A stretch of DNA of 64,000 nucleotides, from contig NW_026622874.1 of NCBI RefSeq assembly GCF_023065955.2, positions 11,142,001-11,206,000 of the forward strand, read 5' to 3'. Source of the DNA: Ursus arctos. Lineage: Eukaryota > Chordata > Mammalia > Carnivora > Ursidae. How positions within the stretch are numbered: position 1 is the first letter of the stretch; each line of letters opens with the position of its first letter. Positions 10,661-23,734 of the stretch are shown here, piece by piece. The translations under genes were made by a program, and so were the position numbers. Under the pieces are notes generated by a model that did no database searches, had not been told where the DNA came from, and worked only from the letters and a program-made list of their open reading frames with translations.

Positions 10661-11584
10661 ATGTAAGCTTTGGCTTCCACTAAGAAAGAGAAGGCTCTCC
10701 CCACCCCCCCTCAGGGAAGGAGGTAAGGTGGGTGGAAACTTAGAGAAATAGGCGCTGGGGAGAGGCGGGAGTGACTCTGAAAGCATTTCCTAATGTTGAT
10801 TTGCCGGGTGCGGTAGGCAGCTAGGTGCGTGCTGGGAAAAAGGTAAACAGCAATGGGACAGGAGGACGCACAGAAAGGGGACAGTAGCTTTACGTGGGAA
10901 GAGACTACAACGCAGGTGCGGAGTGGCTGCCCAGCTAAGCACTCTGGATCGTGGGTCATAGACCGGCTGTGGGCTGGCAGAATGTGGGGGCTGGACCACC
11001 CCAAGGCTGGAGACTTGTGGGGCACAGGGAGGAAGGACGGAGGGACACACACAAGCGCATTAGGAGGGTTTTGTAAGGAATGTTGGAGAAGGAACTGAAG
11101 CCAGGAGGGAACCCACAGGTCGGGACACGGGGGCTGAGAGAACGCGAGGGAAATCTACAAGTGGGCGGGCTCCAAGCTGAGGAGATGCACAAAGCGTTTC
11201 AGGCTGCTTGGGTTCCACGTTGCCCACGTGGACTCATCTTGAGAGACGAGGAAGTTCAGGCGGTGCTCACAGGAATTGGAAGGCAAAGCGATCTGTTCAC
11301 AATTGATAGAAAACACAAAGGATCGTTTAGACAAACGCTAGGCTTTTTAAAAGCAATGCTAATGTTTCACTGGGGTGGATGTTTACCCATAATCTGTGGG
11401 AGGACAGCTGTTACATTGTACACTGTCCAGTGCATCAGCAAGTCCCGTGGGCTTAAAATCTGCTCAGAGTCCCACCACCCTTTCTACATTTATTGCTACT
11501 GCCCACTCACAGGGGTATCTGCGAGCGCATCTGAATTGGTCATCCTGTGAATATCCTTGCTCCTGTATAGCATACAGCAGCCAG
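10661..11584. other. Intergenic, nothing recognised
   Basis: Moderately GC-rich sequence without a recognisable gene or repeat. Overlapping open frames on both strands are low-complexity and unlike any protein I know. Confidence 0.45.
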
Positions 11585-12215
11585 AAAGAGTCATTGAAAG
11601 CATAACTCAAGTCATAACTTTTCTGTTCAAAACTGCTGAGTGTACTTCCCATTCTCATTCAGCAAAAACCCCAGGGCTTTCTAGAGCTCACTGCCACCCC
11701 ACCCCAAATCTCCCCCCCAAAAGCCACCTCTGCCCACTTCCCCCTACTTTACTGCCCCATCTTACCTTCGACTGATCTCATCTTCTCTCCTGCACGCTCC
11801 CGGGTCAGTCAGCTTCAGCCTCCTTGGTCTCCTTGCTGTTTCCGGATCAGCCCCGGGGAACATGAGTTTATTGCAGGATGTTTGCACTCACTGTTCTTTC
11901 TGACAGCCAGTTTTTTCTCCCATGTATCTGTGTCGATTATTTCCCCATTGCACCTCCTTCTGGTCTTTGCTTAAATGTTACCCCCAGACCATCCTAGTTA
12001 ACATTGCCTTTCTCCCTTCCACAAACACTTTGTTTCCTTCTCTGGTTTATTTTTGTCTTAGGATCTAATGTCTGATGTCCTATATGCTTTCCTTATTGTG
12101 TATTGTCTTTCTTTTTCAACTTGGGGGTAAATGCCTTTAGATGACAGATTTTGTCTGCTTTGTTCTCTTCAGTACCTAACAAGGTTGCCTGGCACTTGCA
12201 AAATAATCAATCAGT
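11585..12215 (+). repeat. L2 LINE 3' fragment
   Basis: The L2 3' order is visible: aaagcataactcaagtcataac, ...tctggtctttgcttaaatgtta, a polypyrimidine-rich middle, tgacagattttgtctgctttg, ttcagtacctaac...cctggcacttgc. The orientation is plus. Confidence 0.7.
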
Positions 12216-15200
12216 GAAATGACTTAAGAGAAACTTGCTCATGACTATAAGGTGAAGTTTTAATGGAATACAAGCTTCAGTACAGACAAAAAAGGAGAAA
12301 GAGACATGATAAAACAGGTCTTTTTCTCTGGAAAGAGGAAAGAGAAAATGAAAAAAGACAGAAGAAAGAAAAAATTCATAAGCGACTAATGTTGTCTAAC
12401 AGATCCTTTATAATCCAAGGACTGGGACAGATCAAAGGTCAGAGACAGAACACAAAGTGTTGGAATAAAGATCAGGAAATCTAACATCCCTCCATATCCA
12501 TACAGATACAGGTTGCAAGAAACTGCCCCCCAGCATGAGAAAGGGTGTTTTTTGAAGTGTGGCCTTGGGTTTATATAGGCCAGTACTTTACAGGGGTTAA
12601 ACACAGGACAAGAAATGTCTTGGTAAAATAGGCAATAAAAACAGTTACTTTGAAAGAAGTTCTCTTTACATGAAAGAAGGAAAAAGTGGCAACTTGTGAG
12701 TACTGAAAGTACAGAGTCAAGTGTTAGGGAAATACCACTGGGGGTTGGGGAGGGGGAAGAGTGGGGGAAGGTAGTTAAATATAAACCTGGTTTTATTTGC
12801 AAAGCTTTAATCTTGATAAATGGCACCTTCTTAAAGCAAATACCTAATCTAGGGAGCTCATTAACATTGCTCTGTCAAAATCTAGGCCATAGATTCCAAA
12901 TTCTGGGGGGAAACAATTTGTTTAGAGTGCGTTGGACTGAGTGTGAATATGACAACACACCATAAAATATTAAGAAGTTAGTTACTAAGAAAAATATTAA
13001 TATGTGATTACACAAACCAGGCTTTAATAGCTAGAAATTTATAAACAAGTCTGTTAGTTTCTTGAGGGCTGTTCATCTGCTAGGCATTTTTCTGCAGTAA
13101 CTAAAATTTTGTTTTCTATAAATGATGAACAATAAATATTTGTTTATTGGAATTGGGTGATGTCAAAAAGGTTATATTAATTTCCAGGAAAGGTGATTAT
13201 TAGAAATGATTAATCTGTACTAAATGAAATTAAAAATAAGAATCAGATTATGTCTATACATACAACATTTGATTGTTGATGTGTTTACCACAGGTAACCT
13301 TCTGTGAGCTGGAGTAAGGTGTTTTACTACCAAAACAGAATGGTGCTCTATTCCCAGATTACAGGCAAAAATTAGATTAATGGAAATACTTTTCTCAATT
13401 TACATTTTCTTTCTCATTATTTGTTCTGAAACATTTGGCGTCTACTACCATTTGCTTATAATAGAATCTGGTGCAAGGACTCTGCAAAACTTTCATGTAC
13501 AATCTGGAGCTCATTACTACCCAATGACCATCAGAATAATGACTTATGAAAAACATTATTTATGAGATGAGCTGTTGTCGAAAGGAAAACTATTTTCCTT
13601 TAGAGACTGTGAAATCCACGTTTGGCTTAAGCTGGATCATCAGGGAGCCATGCACTTGGATCACGTAGCACTGACCTTTCACTGACCTGTGCTTCAGTGG
13701 GGACCCAACGGCCATTCCTGAGGGGTGCACAGGAAACAGCCTGAAAATATCTGCTTATAGATACTCTGCACACTACAAGATGGCCTCTTTCTGTGGTCCT
13801 TTGGGAGAAACTTATTTTTAATTTCAGGATCAAGAAAGGTGCTTCCTTTGAACATTTTTTGGGGGACACTCTACTGTACAACTGATAAGATTTGACTTTT
13901 CACATCTGCTATTTTAAAACTTCCTTCTAAACCCAAGCCCACTCAAAGCAAGATGCAGGGGTTTTTGGTTGGTATTCCTACGTCCTTGTCTTTCTTGCGT
14001 CCCGTCTATGGTCCCACCTCTGTTTTTGCTTCCTCTCCTACTTCTAACATAAGTTATCTAGTAGTAGTTTATGTTTTCTTATAAGCAACCTTCAATCTTT
14101 TAGGGGAACAGGTTGAGAACTAAATATATTCATTCATATATACATAAAATTATATTGTGTCATTTGAGTTTTATTTTTTGCTGAGAGTATGGTGCTCTCA
14201 ATTACTTTGCCTCGGAAGAAGTCTGAGACTTTTCGATTTTGGAGGGTAGCTGCTAGGAGGGCAGAGAAAATTCTTTATGATGCCTTGCCAATAGCAAACC
14301 ACACTATCCTCACCGGCCAAGAGTTTGTAAAGACCCTATGGCGCACTGCAGAAAATACAGTCTTCACTGTACAGACTACACTGTAGCCTGCGAGCGTTCT
14401 TCCTCGTTTGGTCTCCGGCGCAGCTGATTTACATCTCCCTGTTTCATGCCTCCGTCATTGGCAACCAATGAACTGTACACTCATAAAATTTTTACTTAAC
14501 TTCCGTTTAAAATTATCCAATTTGTCTCTAGATAATTTACAATAATTTCTGAATCCCATATTAGCTCTGTGGACTCTGGACATAAACGAATGTTAAATAG
14601 TCCCTACCCCTGAGGAAAACATAATGAGTCTACTTAAACCCGCTGAAGAAAGTCAATGCCAGCTGTTCAAGTCTTTTAGCCCCGATAATAATAATGAAGG
14701 CTCCGCCTTTGGGTGAGACTTGCAGAACTCTGGCAGTCGAACCAGACGCCACCTACTGGGGAAACGCGGGCTTGCAGAGAATAGAGCCGCAATGCCCAGT
14801 AGGGATGGCTGGCTCAGCCTTGTGGTCGCTCCCAATGCCACTGAGCTGTGCCCTTCTACGATGTACCCGTCAACCATTTTCTGTTATGTGTATTTTACCA
14901 CGATTTTTTAAAAAAGTAGCGAGTGGTATAAAACAAGGTGTTCGACACAACAGAAATTAGTAACAGTTGCTCATAACAATACCACTATATTGATGTTATA
15001 GTTAATCATATTTGTAATGTCAATGTTATTAGTCATAATCATTGCCTGTATAGTGCTTCATATATGCCACGTACTATTCTAAGCACTTTACATAGAAGTA
15101 CAGTCTTTGTTGCTGTTTCCCCAAGACTACTGAGAAAAGAAAAGTTTTGCATTCTTATCTGTCCCATCTGAAAACAGGCTGCCACGTTCCCGACTTTCAG

Positions 15201-16104
15201 GAAGCCTCCTCAGTCTGCAAGAAGGACTTCGATAGAAGGCAGCTGGGACAAACAGAACGGTAAACCCATGACCAAGCTTCATGCCCCCAGAAGCAGGTGG
15301 GTATATGAACTTATCTGAAACTAGAGAAGTTGCGCCTGAATGTAAAGCATGGACGTGCCCATGAACTGAGGGAGGCTCTGCTGTGGGCTAGGGCTGAGAC
15401 AACGAGGCAGCTATCCCCTCAGCATTGAGAACTCTTGTCATTATCCAAATAGACCCATGTGATTGCCTCATCTCTCAGTGGGTCAGCGTCCCACATATGA
15501 CACCCTTTTGCCCACCTGGCACCCCACTCCAGTGCCATTCCTTCTGACCAGGATGCCCCGTCCACTCAGCAAGCCCGGCCAGAATCCTGTCCAAGGTCAG
15601 CATCCTCTCTGTCCCATCTCTAAAGGTAACTTACTTTTATTCTGGTTACCACCATCCATCATTCACAGTTTGCAGATCAAGGATGTATTTCGTATCTGTA
15701 TCTGTTTCTTACCCCACCCTCAGATAGTCGGGTCCTCCCGGGTAGCTGCTGTTTTTATTTTTTTGACTTTGCAGACGCACTAGATTTATGGGCACGGAGC
15801 AGGGGATGGAGGGAGACAGATGGGTAAGGCGTCATCAGACCTTGTACAGAGGAAGTAGGGAATGGGTTGGGCAGGCTGAGGAAAGCTTACAGGACCCTGA
15901 ACTTAAGCATAAAGCTCTTAGACTACCCTGGTTTTCACTGACCCTTATCCCAATCCCCTGCTTTGGCATTCTGCAGAGATTGCCTTGATTCGCATCTGAG
16001 TCAAATGACCTTCTTCAAAAGCTTTCACAGTGCGACTCCATTTACATGGGTACTCCTTTGATTGGTTTTTCACTACTCAGAGTGTCATCTGTCCATAGGC
16101 TCTG
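12216..16104. other. Intergenic, no gene recognised
   Basis: Only small old repeats are suggested, such as a MIR-like cactttacatag segment near 15050-15100. Open frames at 12263-12965, 13627-13881 and 14189-14960 show no homology I recognise and have no exon-like borders. Confidence 0.45.
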
Positions 16105-17205
16105 TTTGCCTCTTTAGTTGTTGTTGTTGAAGTACAGTTGACATACAATGTTACACTGGTTTCAGGTGGACAACGTAGTGATTCAACAACTGTACACACC
16201 ACAGCATAGCTGCCATGTGTCACAACACCATTGACTATATTCCCTGCGCTCTTTCATTCCCGTGACTTATTCGTTCCGTAACTGGAAGTCTGTATCTCCC
16301 ACTTTTCTTCACCCATTTTGCTCATCCTCCCCACCCCTCTCTTCTCTGGCAACCACCAGTTTGTTCTCTGCATTTATGAGCCTAATTCTGCTGTGCTTTT
16401 TGTTTTATTTTCTAGATTTCAAATGTAGGTAAAATCATATGATATCTGTTTTCCTCTGTGTGACTTAGTTCACTTATACTCTTTAAGTCCATCTGTGTTG
16501 TCACAAATGGCAAGATCTCGTTCCTTTTTAAGGACGAGTAATATTCCCTTGTCTATATATACCACATCTCCTTTATCCATTCATGAATGGATGGATGCTT
16601 GGTTTGCTTCCGTATCTTGGCTACCGTAAATGATACTGCAACAAACACATGGCTGTGTATCTCTTCTCAAATTAGTGTTTTCAGTTTCTTTGGGTAAATA
16701 TCCAGTAATGAAATTAGTGGATCATATGGTATTTCTATTTTTAACTTTTTAAGGAAACTCCACACTGTTTTCCACAGTGGCTGCACCAATTTACATGCCC
16801 ACTAAGAGTTGCACAAGTGTTCCCTTTTCTCCATGGCCTTGCCAACACTTGTTATTTGCTGTCTTTTTGGTCTAGCCATTCTCACAGGTGTGAGGTGATA
16901 TCTCATTGTGGTTTTTGATTTGCATCTCCCTGATGATTTGTGACGTTGAGCTTTTTTTCGTGTCTTTTGGCCATCTGTATGTCTTCTTTGGAGAAATGTC
17001 TATTCAGGTCCTCTGCCCATTTTTAATCGGAATTTTTTGTTGTTGAATTGAGTAAGTTATTTGTATATTTTGGATGTTAATTCCTTATTGGTTATATCAT
17101 TTTCAAATATCTTCTTGCATTCAGTAGGTTGCCTTTTTGTTTCGTTGATGGTTTTCTTTGCTGTGCAAAAGCTTCTTCTTTTGGTGTTTTATTTGCTTCT
17201 TATGT
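16105..17205 (-). mobile_element. L1 3' half, antisense
   Basis: Long, fairly well-preserved antisense L1: 3'UTR text (gttgacatacaatgttacac, aactgtacacaccacagcat), then ORF2 antisense text (atggtatttctatttttaac, ccacagtggctgcaccaatt, ggtgtgaggtgatatctcat, ttcttctttggagaaatgtc). It is truncated at its 5' end near 17205. Confidence 0.8.
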
Positions 17206-19040
17206 TTGTCTTCCCTATCCAACAAGATAATACACATTAAAAGAGCCAGAGCACTGTCTTTCCTTTTTTTAATATACTGTCCCCTAAAATGCCCATCGTT
17301 GTGCTTTGTTGTATAGGTAGGATGAGCTAAATAAATGGTCTTTAAAAACAAATTAACATGGTGATACAACTAGGGATGTTAATATTATTTTTTCTTTTCA
17401 TATTTCAAATACAAAATACATAAATATCTTTGGTGGGGACATTTCATACAACCAAGTGATAGCAAGTCTTAGAACTTACAGCACAGTACCCAGATATGGA
17501 AAACGTTCTTATTACCCGGGCATTGACAATGTAAATGTCAGTCCACACAAAGTCATTTTATCTGCCTGTGTCTTACTGCTTGCCCCATCTCTAGTCTCTG
17601 ATAACATAAGAACTCAGGAGAATTAGGCATTCAGAATTTTTGATAAAATCACTTTTTATTAGGAAAGAATGCCAAGAAAAATGGTAGCTTGGAAATCTCA
17701 GATATTTTTAAGCGTGTGTTAGGCTCACTATCTTAGGGAATGTGCCAGTTATAGAACCCAAATCCGTTGACCCATGAATTGCTCTTTCTTGGCCTATCTG
17801 GAGAAGTAAATGGTAAAACATTTATGGCTAGAGGATTCAGTCTTTTGGTTAATACTTTTCCCCTGCATTTGCCAAAGTGGTTCTGAACTCAAATAATGGT
17901 GTGGTTATTCGAAATTCTTCCTAAAAACGATGAGGTCTGTAATTTCTTTTAACAACTTGAAAAAAATCCTGGAGCAGGAATTCTGTGTTTCCTCTGACCT
18001 TTTCGTATGCGTGATACACTCACAGACCATTTTCTAATTCTCAACTAGAATTATGAGTAATGTTTAGGATTTTATCTTATCAAAATGTTTAGTTTCTTCA
18101 AGTCATGATTGTACTGTGAGTAATTTAGCTCCTTTGCATAGCAACCAATTATGATATAACAAACAGTGGGCAATGATATGTCAGTGGAGGATAAACTATG
18201 TAACAAAAGTTGTAGTTTCATCGAAATGACTTCAAAGAGAGGAATAAAAATATAGAAATGCCTTTTTATTTAAAAAAAGAGAGGTTTTAGTATTCCCACA
18301 TAGCACCAAAGATAACTAAACGTCTTATTGTTCCCCAAACAAGTATTTTTCAGATCAATTAATAGGCATTCTTAATTCATATTTGTATATTAATAATTAA
18401 CAATTCATGTCTACTTGTTTGGGGGGGGAATGAATTATAAATATTACAATATCCATTCTGTGGAAGAGAAACCAGACTGAAAAAGAGGCTGGGAATCTGA
18501 TCGTCTGGCTTTTGGCTTCATCTCTGACACAAACAAGCAAGAGTTTCAGACAAGTTGTTTCCACTTTGGGGACTTATTCTTTTCACTTATAAGATAACAA
18601 AGTTGGAGCTCATGTTCCATCCTTATCTCATCTCTTTCCTATCACTCCACATTATTTTCTTGTCCCTATTATATCTTAGCAGATTCTAGATCAGGAGAGA
18701 TACTGCCCACTTCTTCAGTAGAAGGACCCATGAGTAGCTACATAAGTTATGGGGCCCATTCCAAACTAAAAATGTCAAGCTCCTAGTTAAAAATTACTAT
18801 TTCAAGAGGGGGACAACAGAACGTTAAACTGAGCATGGGGCCCCTCCGACCGCGGGGACTCTTTGTGACTGAACAGATCCCACATCCATGAGGCTGGCCC
18901 TGGTGAAACGAAAGGAATTTTTTTTTTTTTACATTCAGACACTCTCTTTTGTTCTTAACAGAATAAAAATCAGAGAAATCTTGGTGGAACAGTGACATGA
19001 ATCATTAAAGAAAAGAAATAACGAGAGTACAGTATTAGAA
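17206..19040. other. Intergenic, nothing recognised
   Basis: AT-rich sequence without a gene. Short homopolymers (G8 at 18421-18428; T12 near 18918-18930) are the only low-complexity features. Confidence 0.5.
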
Positions 19041-19044
19041 AGCC

Positions 19045-22000
19045 AATGTTTCAGATCGATCACAATGACAAAACAGGAGGCTCCTGACTTTCTCTCCTCC
19101 CAGATTTGCCAAATATACAGCTACACATGGATCATTTTCCTTTGAAAGATAACTGAAAACCAACTAACTCCTCCACATTAGCCTACTGAGAGAACACTCA
19201 CATCGAAATGGGCAGGAAACGCTGAGACACACACCATAAACCCCACCCCTGGCACAGTGCCTTACAATTGGGAGGGAACTCCCAACTCCCAGCTTCTTCC
19301 TGTGAGTGAAGGGTTTGGACCACACATCAAGTGCTCAACTTTTAAGGCTACTATGTGAGGGATGGGTCCCCAAATCTTCTAGCTCAGAAAGCCAACAGGG
19401 TTTGGCATTCACAGGTCTCATAGGACCATACCAAACAAAGCAGCAGCTGTCAAGCAGGTACGTGACCACTCCCCCAGCTATTCCCCAGGGCTCAGTGCCG
19501 ATGGAGCAGGCAAAGGTGCCCATCTCCCAGTCTTTTCCTGGAAGGGGTTTGAATGCAGAATTTCCCAGCTGTTGCCTGAGGGTCTGGCTTCTAATCAGTT
19601 TGCATCTGGGTGCTGACTAGGATCTTCCTAGGAGCCCTAAAAAGCTGGAGGGCACTTGTCCCATATTCTCTCCCTGGCTCACTTCAACAACAACAAAAAT
19701 CCAAATTGTCAGCTTTTTCCTGGAAAGAAATTGTCCACACATAAAGTGCTCCAAGTTTTGCCACTCAAGGAACAGGTTCCCAAGTCACCTAACTCTAATA
19801 GCCACCAGGGCTTGGCATCTACAAGTCCCATAGGACCATATTAAACAACAACAAAAAAAGCAGTTTCCAAATGGGCACACAAGCACTTTTTGCAGCTCTT
19901 CCTTCCCAGCTCAGAACAGAAGCAAGAGGCAAGAACACTCATCTCCCAGTTTCTCCCTAGAAGGCACTTGACTGTGTACTTTCCTAACTGCTGTTTGAGG
20001 TTCTGGCTTCTGGTTAGACTGCATGAGGGAGCAGACTGGGATCCTCTCAGGAGCCTGAAGGAGCTGGTGGGCATGTCCCCTACCATCTCCCCACAACTCA
20101 TCCAGCTGTAAAACCAGATCTCCAGCTTCTCCCTGGAAGAAGCATGTCCACACATCTAGCACCCCAAATGTTATAGCTGCCACATAAGGACTGGCTCCCA
20201 AGTCACCCAGCAGTTGGTGCTGATAGGGCTCAGCATTCACAAATCCCCCAGGACCACACGATACCAAGAGATAACTCTATGTGGATGCACAAGCCCCTGT
20301 AGTAACTATTCTCCCTGGTTCAGAACAGAGTAAGCAAAACCGCCCAGCTCCCAGTTTCTCCCTGATGGGGACTGGACTGTACATCTGATATCCCGACTTT
20401 TCCAGCTACTGCCTGAAGGTCAGGCTTCCAGTTAGCCTGCATTGGTGAGATGATGGAGTAGACAATTAGTATTCATGAAACTGAACAGGCATGTGGGCAT
20501 TCCCACATCTTTGGGACAATGGCACACCCCAATCTACTGGGGCCCATGAGAACGAAGACAGCAGAATGGATAATCACAAAGGTTTGAGAAGCAACTAAGA
20601 CCTCAGGCTAGCCTGATCAATGAGGCTCAAGTCTAGTCAGTCAAGACTGGGAGAGGTGACTGTTTCACCTAATGCATAGAAAACAGTGCAAAGAACCAAG
20701 GAAAATGAAGAAACAGGGAAATGTGTTCCAAACAAAAGAACAAGATAAACGTTTAGAGACCAACCTTCATGAAATAGAGATAAGTGATTCACCTGACAGA
20801 GACTTCAAGCTAATGATAAAAATGCTCAAGGCAATGGGGAGAGCAATGCAGGAACAAACCGAGAATTTCAACAAAGAGATGGAAAATATTAAAAAGTACC
20901 AAATAGAAGTACCAATAAAAGTACCAATAGCTGAAGAATACAATAACTCAAGTAAAGAATTCAAGAGAGGGGTTCAACATTATACTGGATCAAGTGGAAG
21001 AAAGGATTAGTGAACTCGAAGTCAAGACAGTGACTATCACCCAGCGAGAGCTTAAGGTACTCATAGGACACCACCAAGTGGGCCAATATATGCATTGTAG
21101 GTACCTGAGAAGAAGAGAGAGAAAGGGACAGGAAGACAACTCAAAGAAACAATGGCTGAAGACTTCCCAAACCTTAGGAGAGAAACAGACATCCAGATGA
21201 AGGAAGTTTAAGCATTACCAAAGAAAATGAATCCAAAAGAGAACCCACCAAGACATACTATAACTGTATTGTCAAATGTTCAAGAAAACAAGTCTTCATA
21301 AATTTAAGAAAGCCAGAATCACATCTAGCACTTTTTCCAACCATAATGGCATGAAATAAAGAATCAGTTACAAGAAAGAAAAATTCATGCACGCGTGGAG
21401 ATTAAACAACATGCTCCTGAACAACCCATGAACCAATGAAGAAATCAAATGGGAAATAAAAAAAATATTTTGAGGCAAATGAAAATGGAAACACAACCAA
21501 AAACGTACCAAACTTATGAGGAAACATACCAAAACTTAAAAGATGCAGCAAAAGTGGTTCAAAGATGGAAGTTTTTTTTTTTAAAGATTTTATTTATTTA
21601 TTCGACAGAGATAGAGACAGCCAGCGGGAGAGGGAACACAAGCAAGGGGAGTGGGAGAGGAAGAAGCAGGCTCATAGTGGAGGAGCCTGATGTGGGGCTC
21701 GATCCCGTAACGCCGGGATCACGCCCTGAGCCGAAGGCAGACGCTTAATCGCTGTGCCACCCAGACGTCCCCAAAGATGGAAGTTTATATCGATAAATGC
21801 CTACATTAAGAAAAAAGAAAGATCTCAAAGTTAACACTACAGCTAAAGAACTAGAAAAAGAATAACTAAGCCTAAAGTTAGTATAAGAAAGGAAATAACA
21901 AAACAAAGTGGAAATAAATAAAATATAGGCTAGAAGGGCAATAGAAAAGATCAACGAACCTAAGAGCTGATTTTTTGAAAAGGTAAACAAAATTGACAAA

Positions 22001-23734
22001 ACATTAGCTAAATTAAGAGAAAAAGAAGTAAGACTGAAATAAAACATCAGAAGGGAAAGAAGACACATTATAACTGATACCACAGATATACTAAGAATTG
22101 TAAGAAACTGTTTTGAACAATTGTGCACCAACAAATTTCTTCTAGGATAACCCAGAAGAAATTAACACATTCCTGGGAACATATAACTTACCAAGAATGA
22201 ATCATGAAGAAATAGAAAATCTGAGCAGAACAATAACGAGTAAGGAAACTGAAGCAGTAATCAAAAGCCTCCCAACAAAAGGAAGCCCAGGGCCGGATGG
22301 CTTCATGGGTGAATTCTACCAAACATTTAAGGAAGAATTAATATCAATCCTTTTCAAACGCCTACAAAAAATTAAACGGATGATACTCTCCCAAACTCAT
22401 TTTATGAGCCCATACCAAAGTCAGTATGAGCCCTCATACCAAAGCCAGACAAAGATATGCCAAAAAAGAAAATTACGACCCAATATCCCTGATGAATATA
22501 GATGCAAAATTCCTCAACAAAATATTAGCAAACTGAATTTGACAACACAGTATAAAGATCAAACACCATGATCAAGTGGGATTTATCCTTGGGATGCATT
22601 CAATAAGTGTGATATACCACATTAACAAAATGAATCCATGTTGTTATATCATTTCAATAGACGTAGTCAAAACTTTTAATAAAATTCATCATCTTTTCAC
22701 GATAAAAACTCTCAACAAGTAAGGTATAGAAGAAATACACCTCAACATAAAAAGACCATATCTGGCAAACCCAGAGCTAAACATCATTCATATTCAGTGG
22801 AACAAGATTAGGTACAAGAGAAGCATGCCCACTCTTCCCTCTTGTATTCAAAATAGCGCTTGTAGTGCTGGTCAGGGCAATTAAGCAAGAAAAAGAAATA
22901 AGGAACCCAAATCAGAAAGGAGGAAATAAAATTGTTTCTATTTGCGGATGACATGATGTTATAAATAGAGAACCCTAAAGACTACACCAAAACACTATTC
23001 TTATAGTGTTATATATATTATAGTTAGAAGTAATAAATTCAGTAAAGTTGCAAGATACAAAATCAATATACAAAAATCAGTTGCATTTCTATATACTAAC
23101 AATGAACTATTGGAAAGAGAAATTAAGAAAATAATCCCATGTACAATAGTATCAAAATAAAATACTTAGGAATAAATTTAACCAAGGAGATTAAATATCT
23201 GTACACTGAAAAATATGAAACATTGATGAAAGAAATTGAAGACACAGATAAATGGATAAACATTCCCTACTCATGGATTATAAGAATTTATATTGTTAAG
23301 ATGTCCATAGTATCCAAAGTGGTCTGCAGATTGAGTGCAATCCCTATCAAAGTTCCAATGATATTTTTCACAGAAATAGGGAAAAAATCCTAAAATTCGT
23401 ATGGAACCACAAAAGGCCCCAAATATCCAAGCAATCTTGGGAAAGAAGAACAAGGCAGAGGCATCACGCTTACTGATTTCAAGCTACACTACAAAGCTAC
23501 AGTAATCAAAAACTAGGATTGGCATAAAAACAGACATAGATCAATGAACAGAATGGAGTCCAGAAATGTACCCATCCATATAGGACCTATTAATTTTTAA
23601 CAAAGGTGAGGAAATACATAATAGGAATAGGATAGTCTCTTTAATAAACGGTGTGGTAAAACTCAATATCTACATGCAAATGAATGAACTTGGACTGTTA
23701 GCTTACACCATATACAAGAATCCACTCAAAATGG
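19045..23734 (+). mobile_element. Degenerate L1, 5' part through ORF2 RT
   Basis: A sense-oriented old L1. The ~1.5-kb 5' region (19.1-20.6 kb) contains internally similar segments repeating a cagctt.ttcctg.aa motif. An ORF1-like coiled-coil relic follows at 20672-21200 (ETNLHEIEISDS, NFNKEMENIKKYQIE, MEERISELE). ORF2 endonuclease/RT relics then run from about 21400 to 23730, including the RT segment SPGPDGFMGEFYQTFKEEL at 22197-22380. Frames are broken many times. The copy is interrupted by a SINE (21575-21772) and by the SMIM15 retrocopy, after which it resumes at 26066. Confidence 0.8.
21575..21772 (-). mobile_element. SINEC inserted in L1 ORF2, minus orientation
   Basis: The element begins with poly(T)-aaagattttatttatttat and ends with gtgccacccagacgtccc. 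A perfect 14-bp target-site duplication, aaagatggaagttt, lies at 21561-21574 and 21773-21786. The insertion breaks the L1 ORF2 text that continues on both sides. Confidence 0.95.

Noticed and set aside
22197..22571. Open frame with a reverse-transcriptase motif (SPGPDGF).
   Set aside because: It is a fragment of the degenerate L1 ORF2, not an independent gene or an active element.
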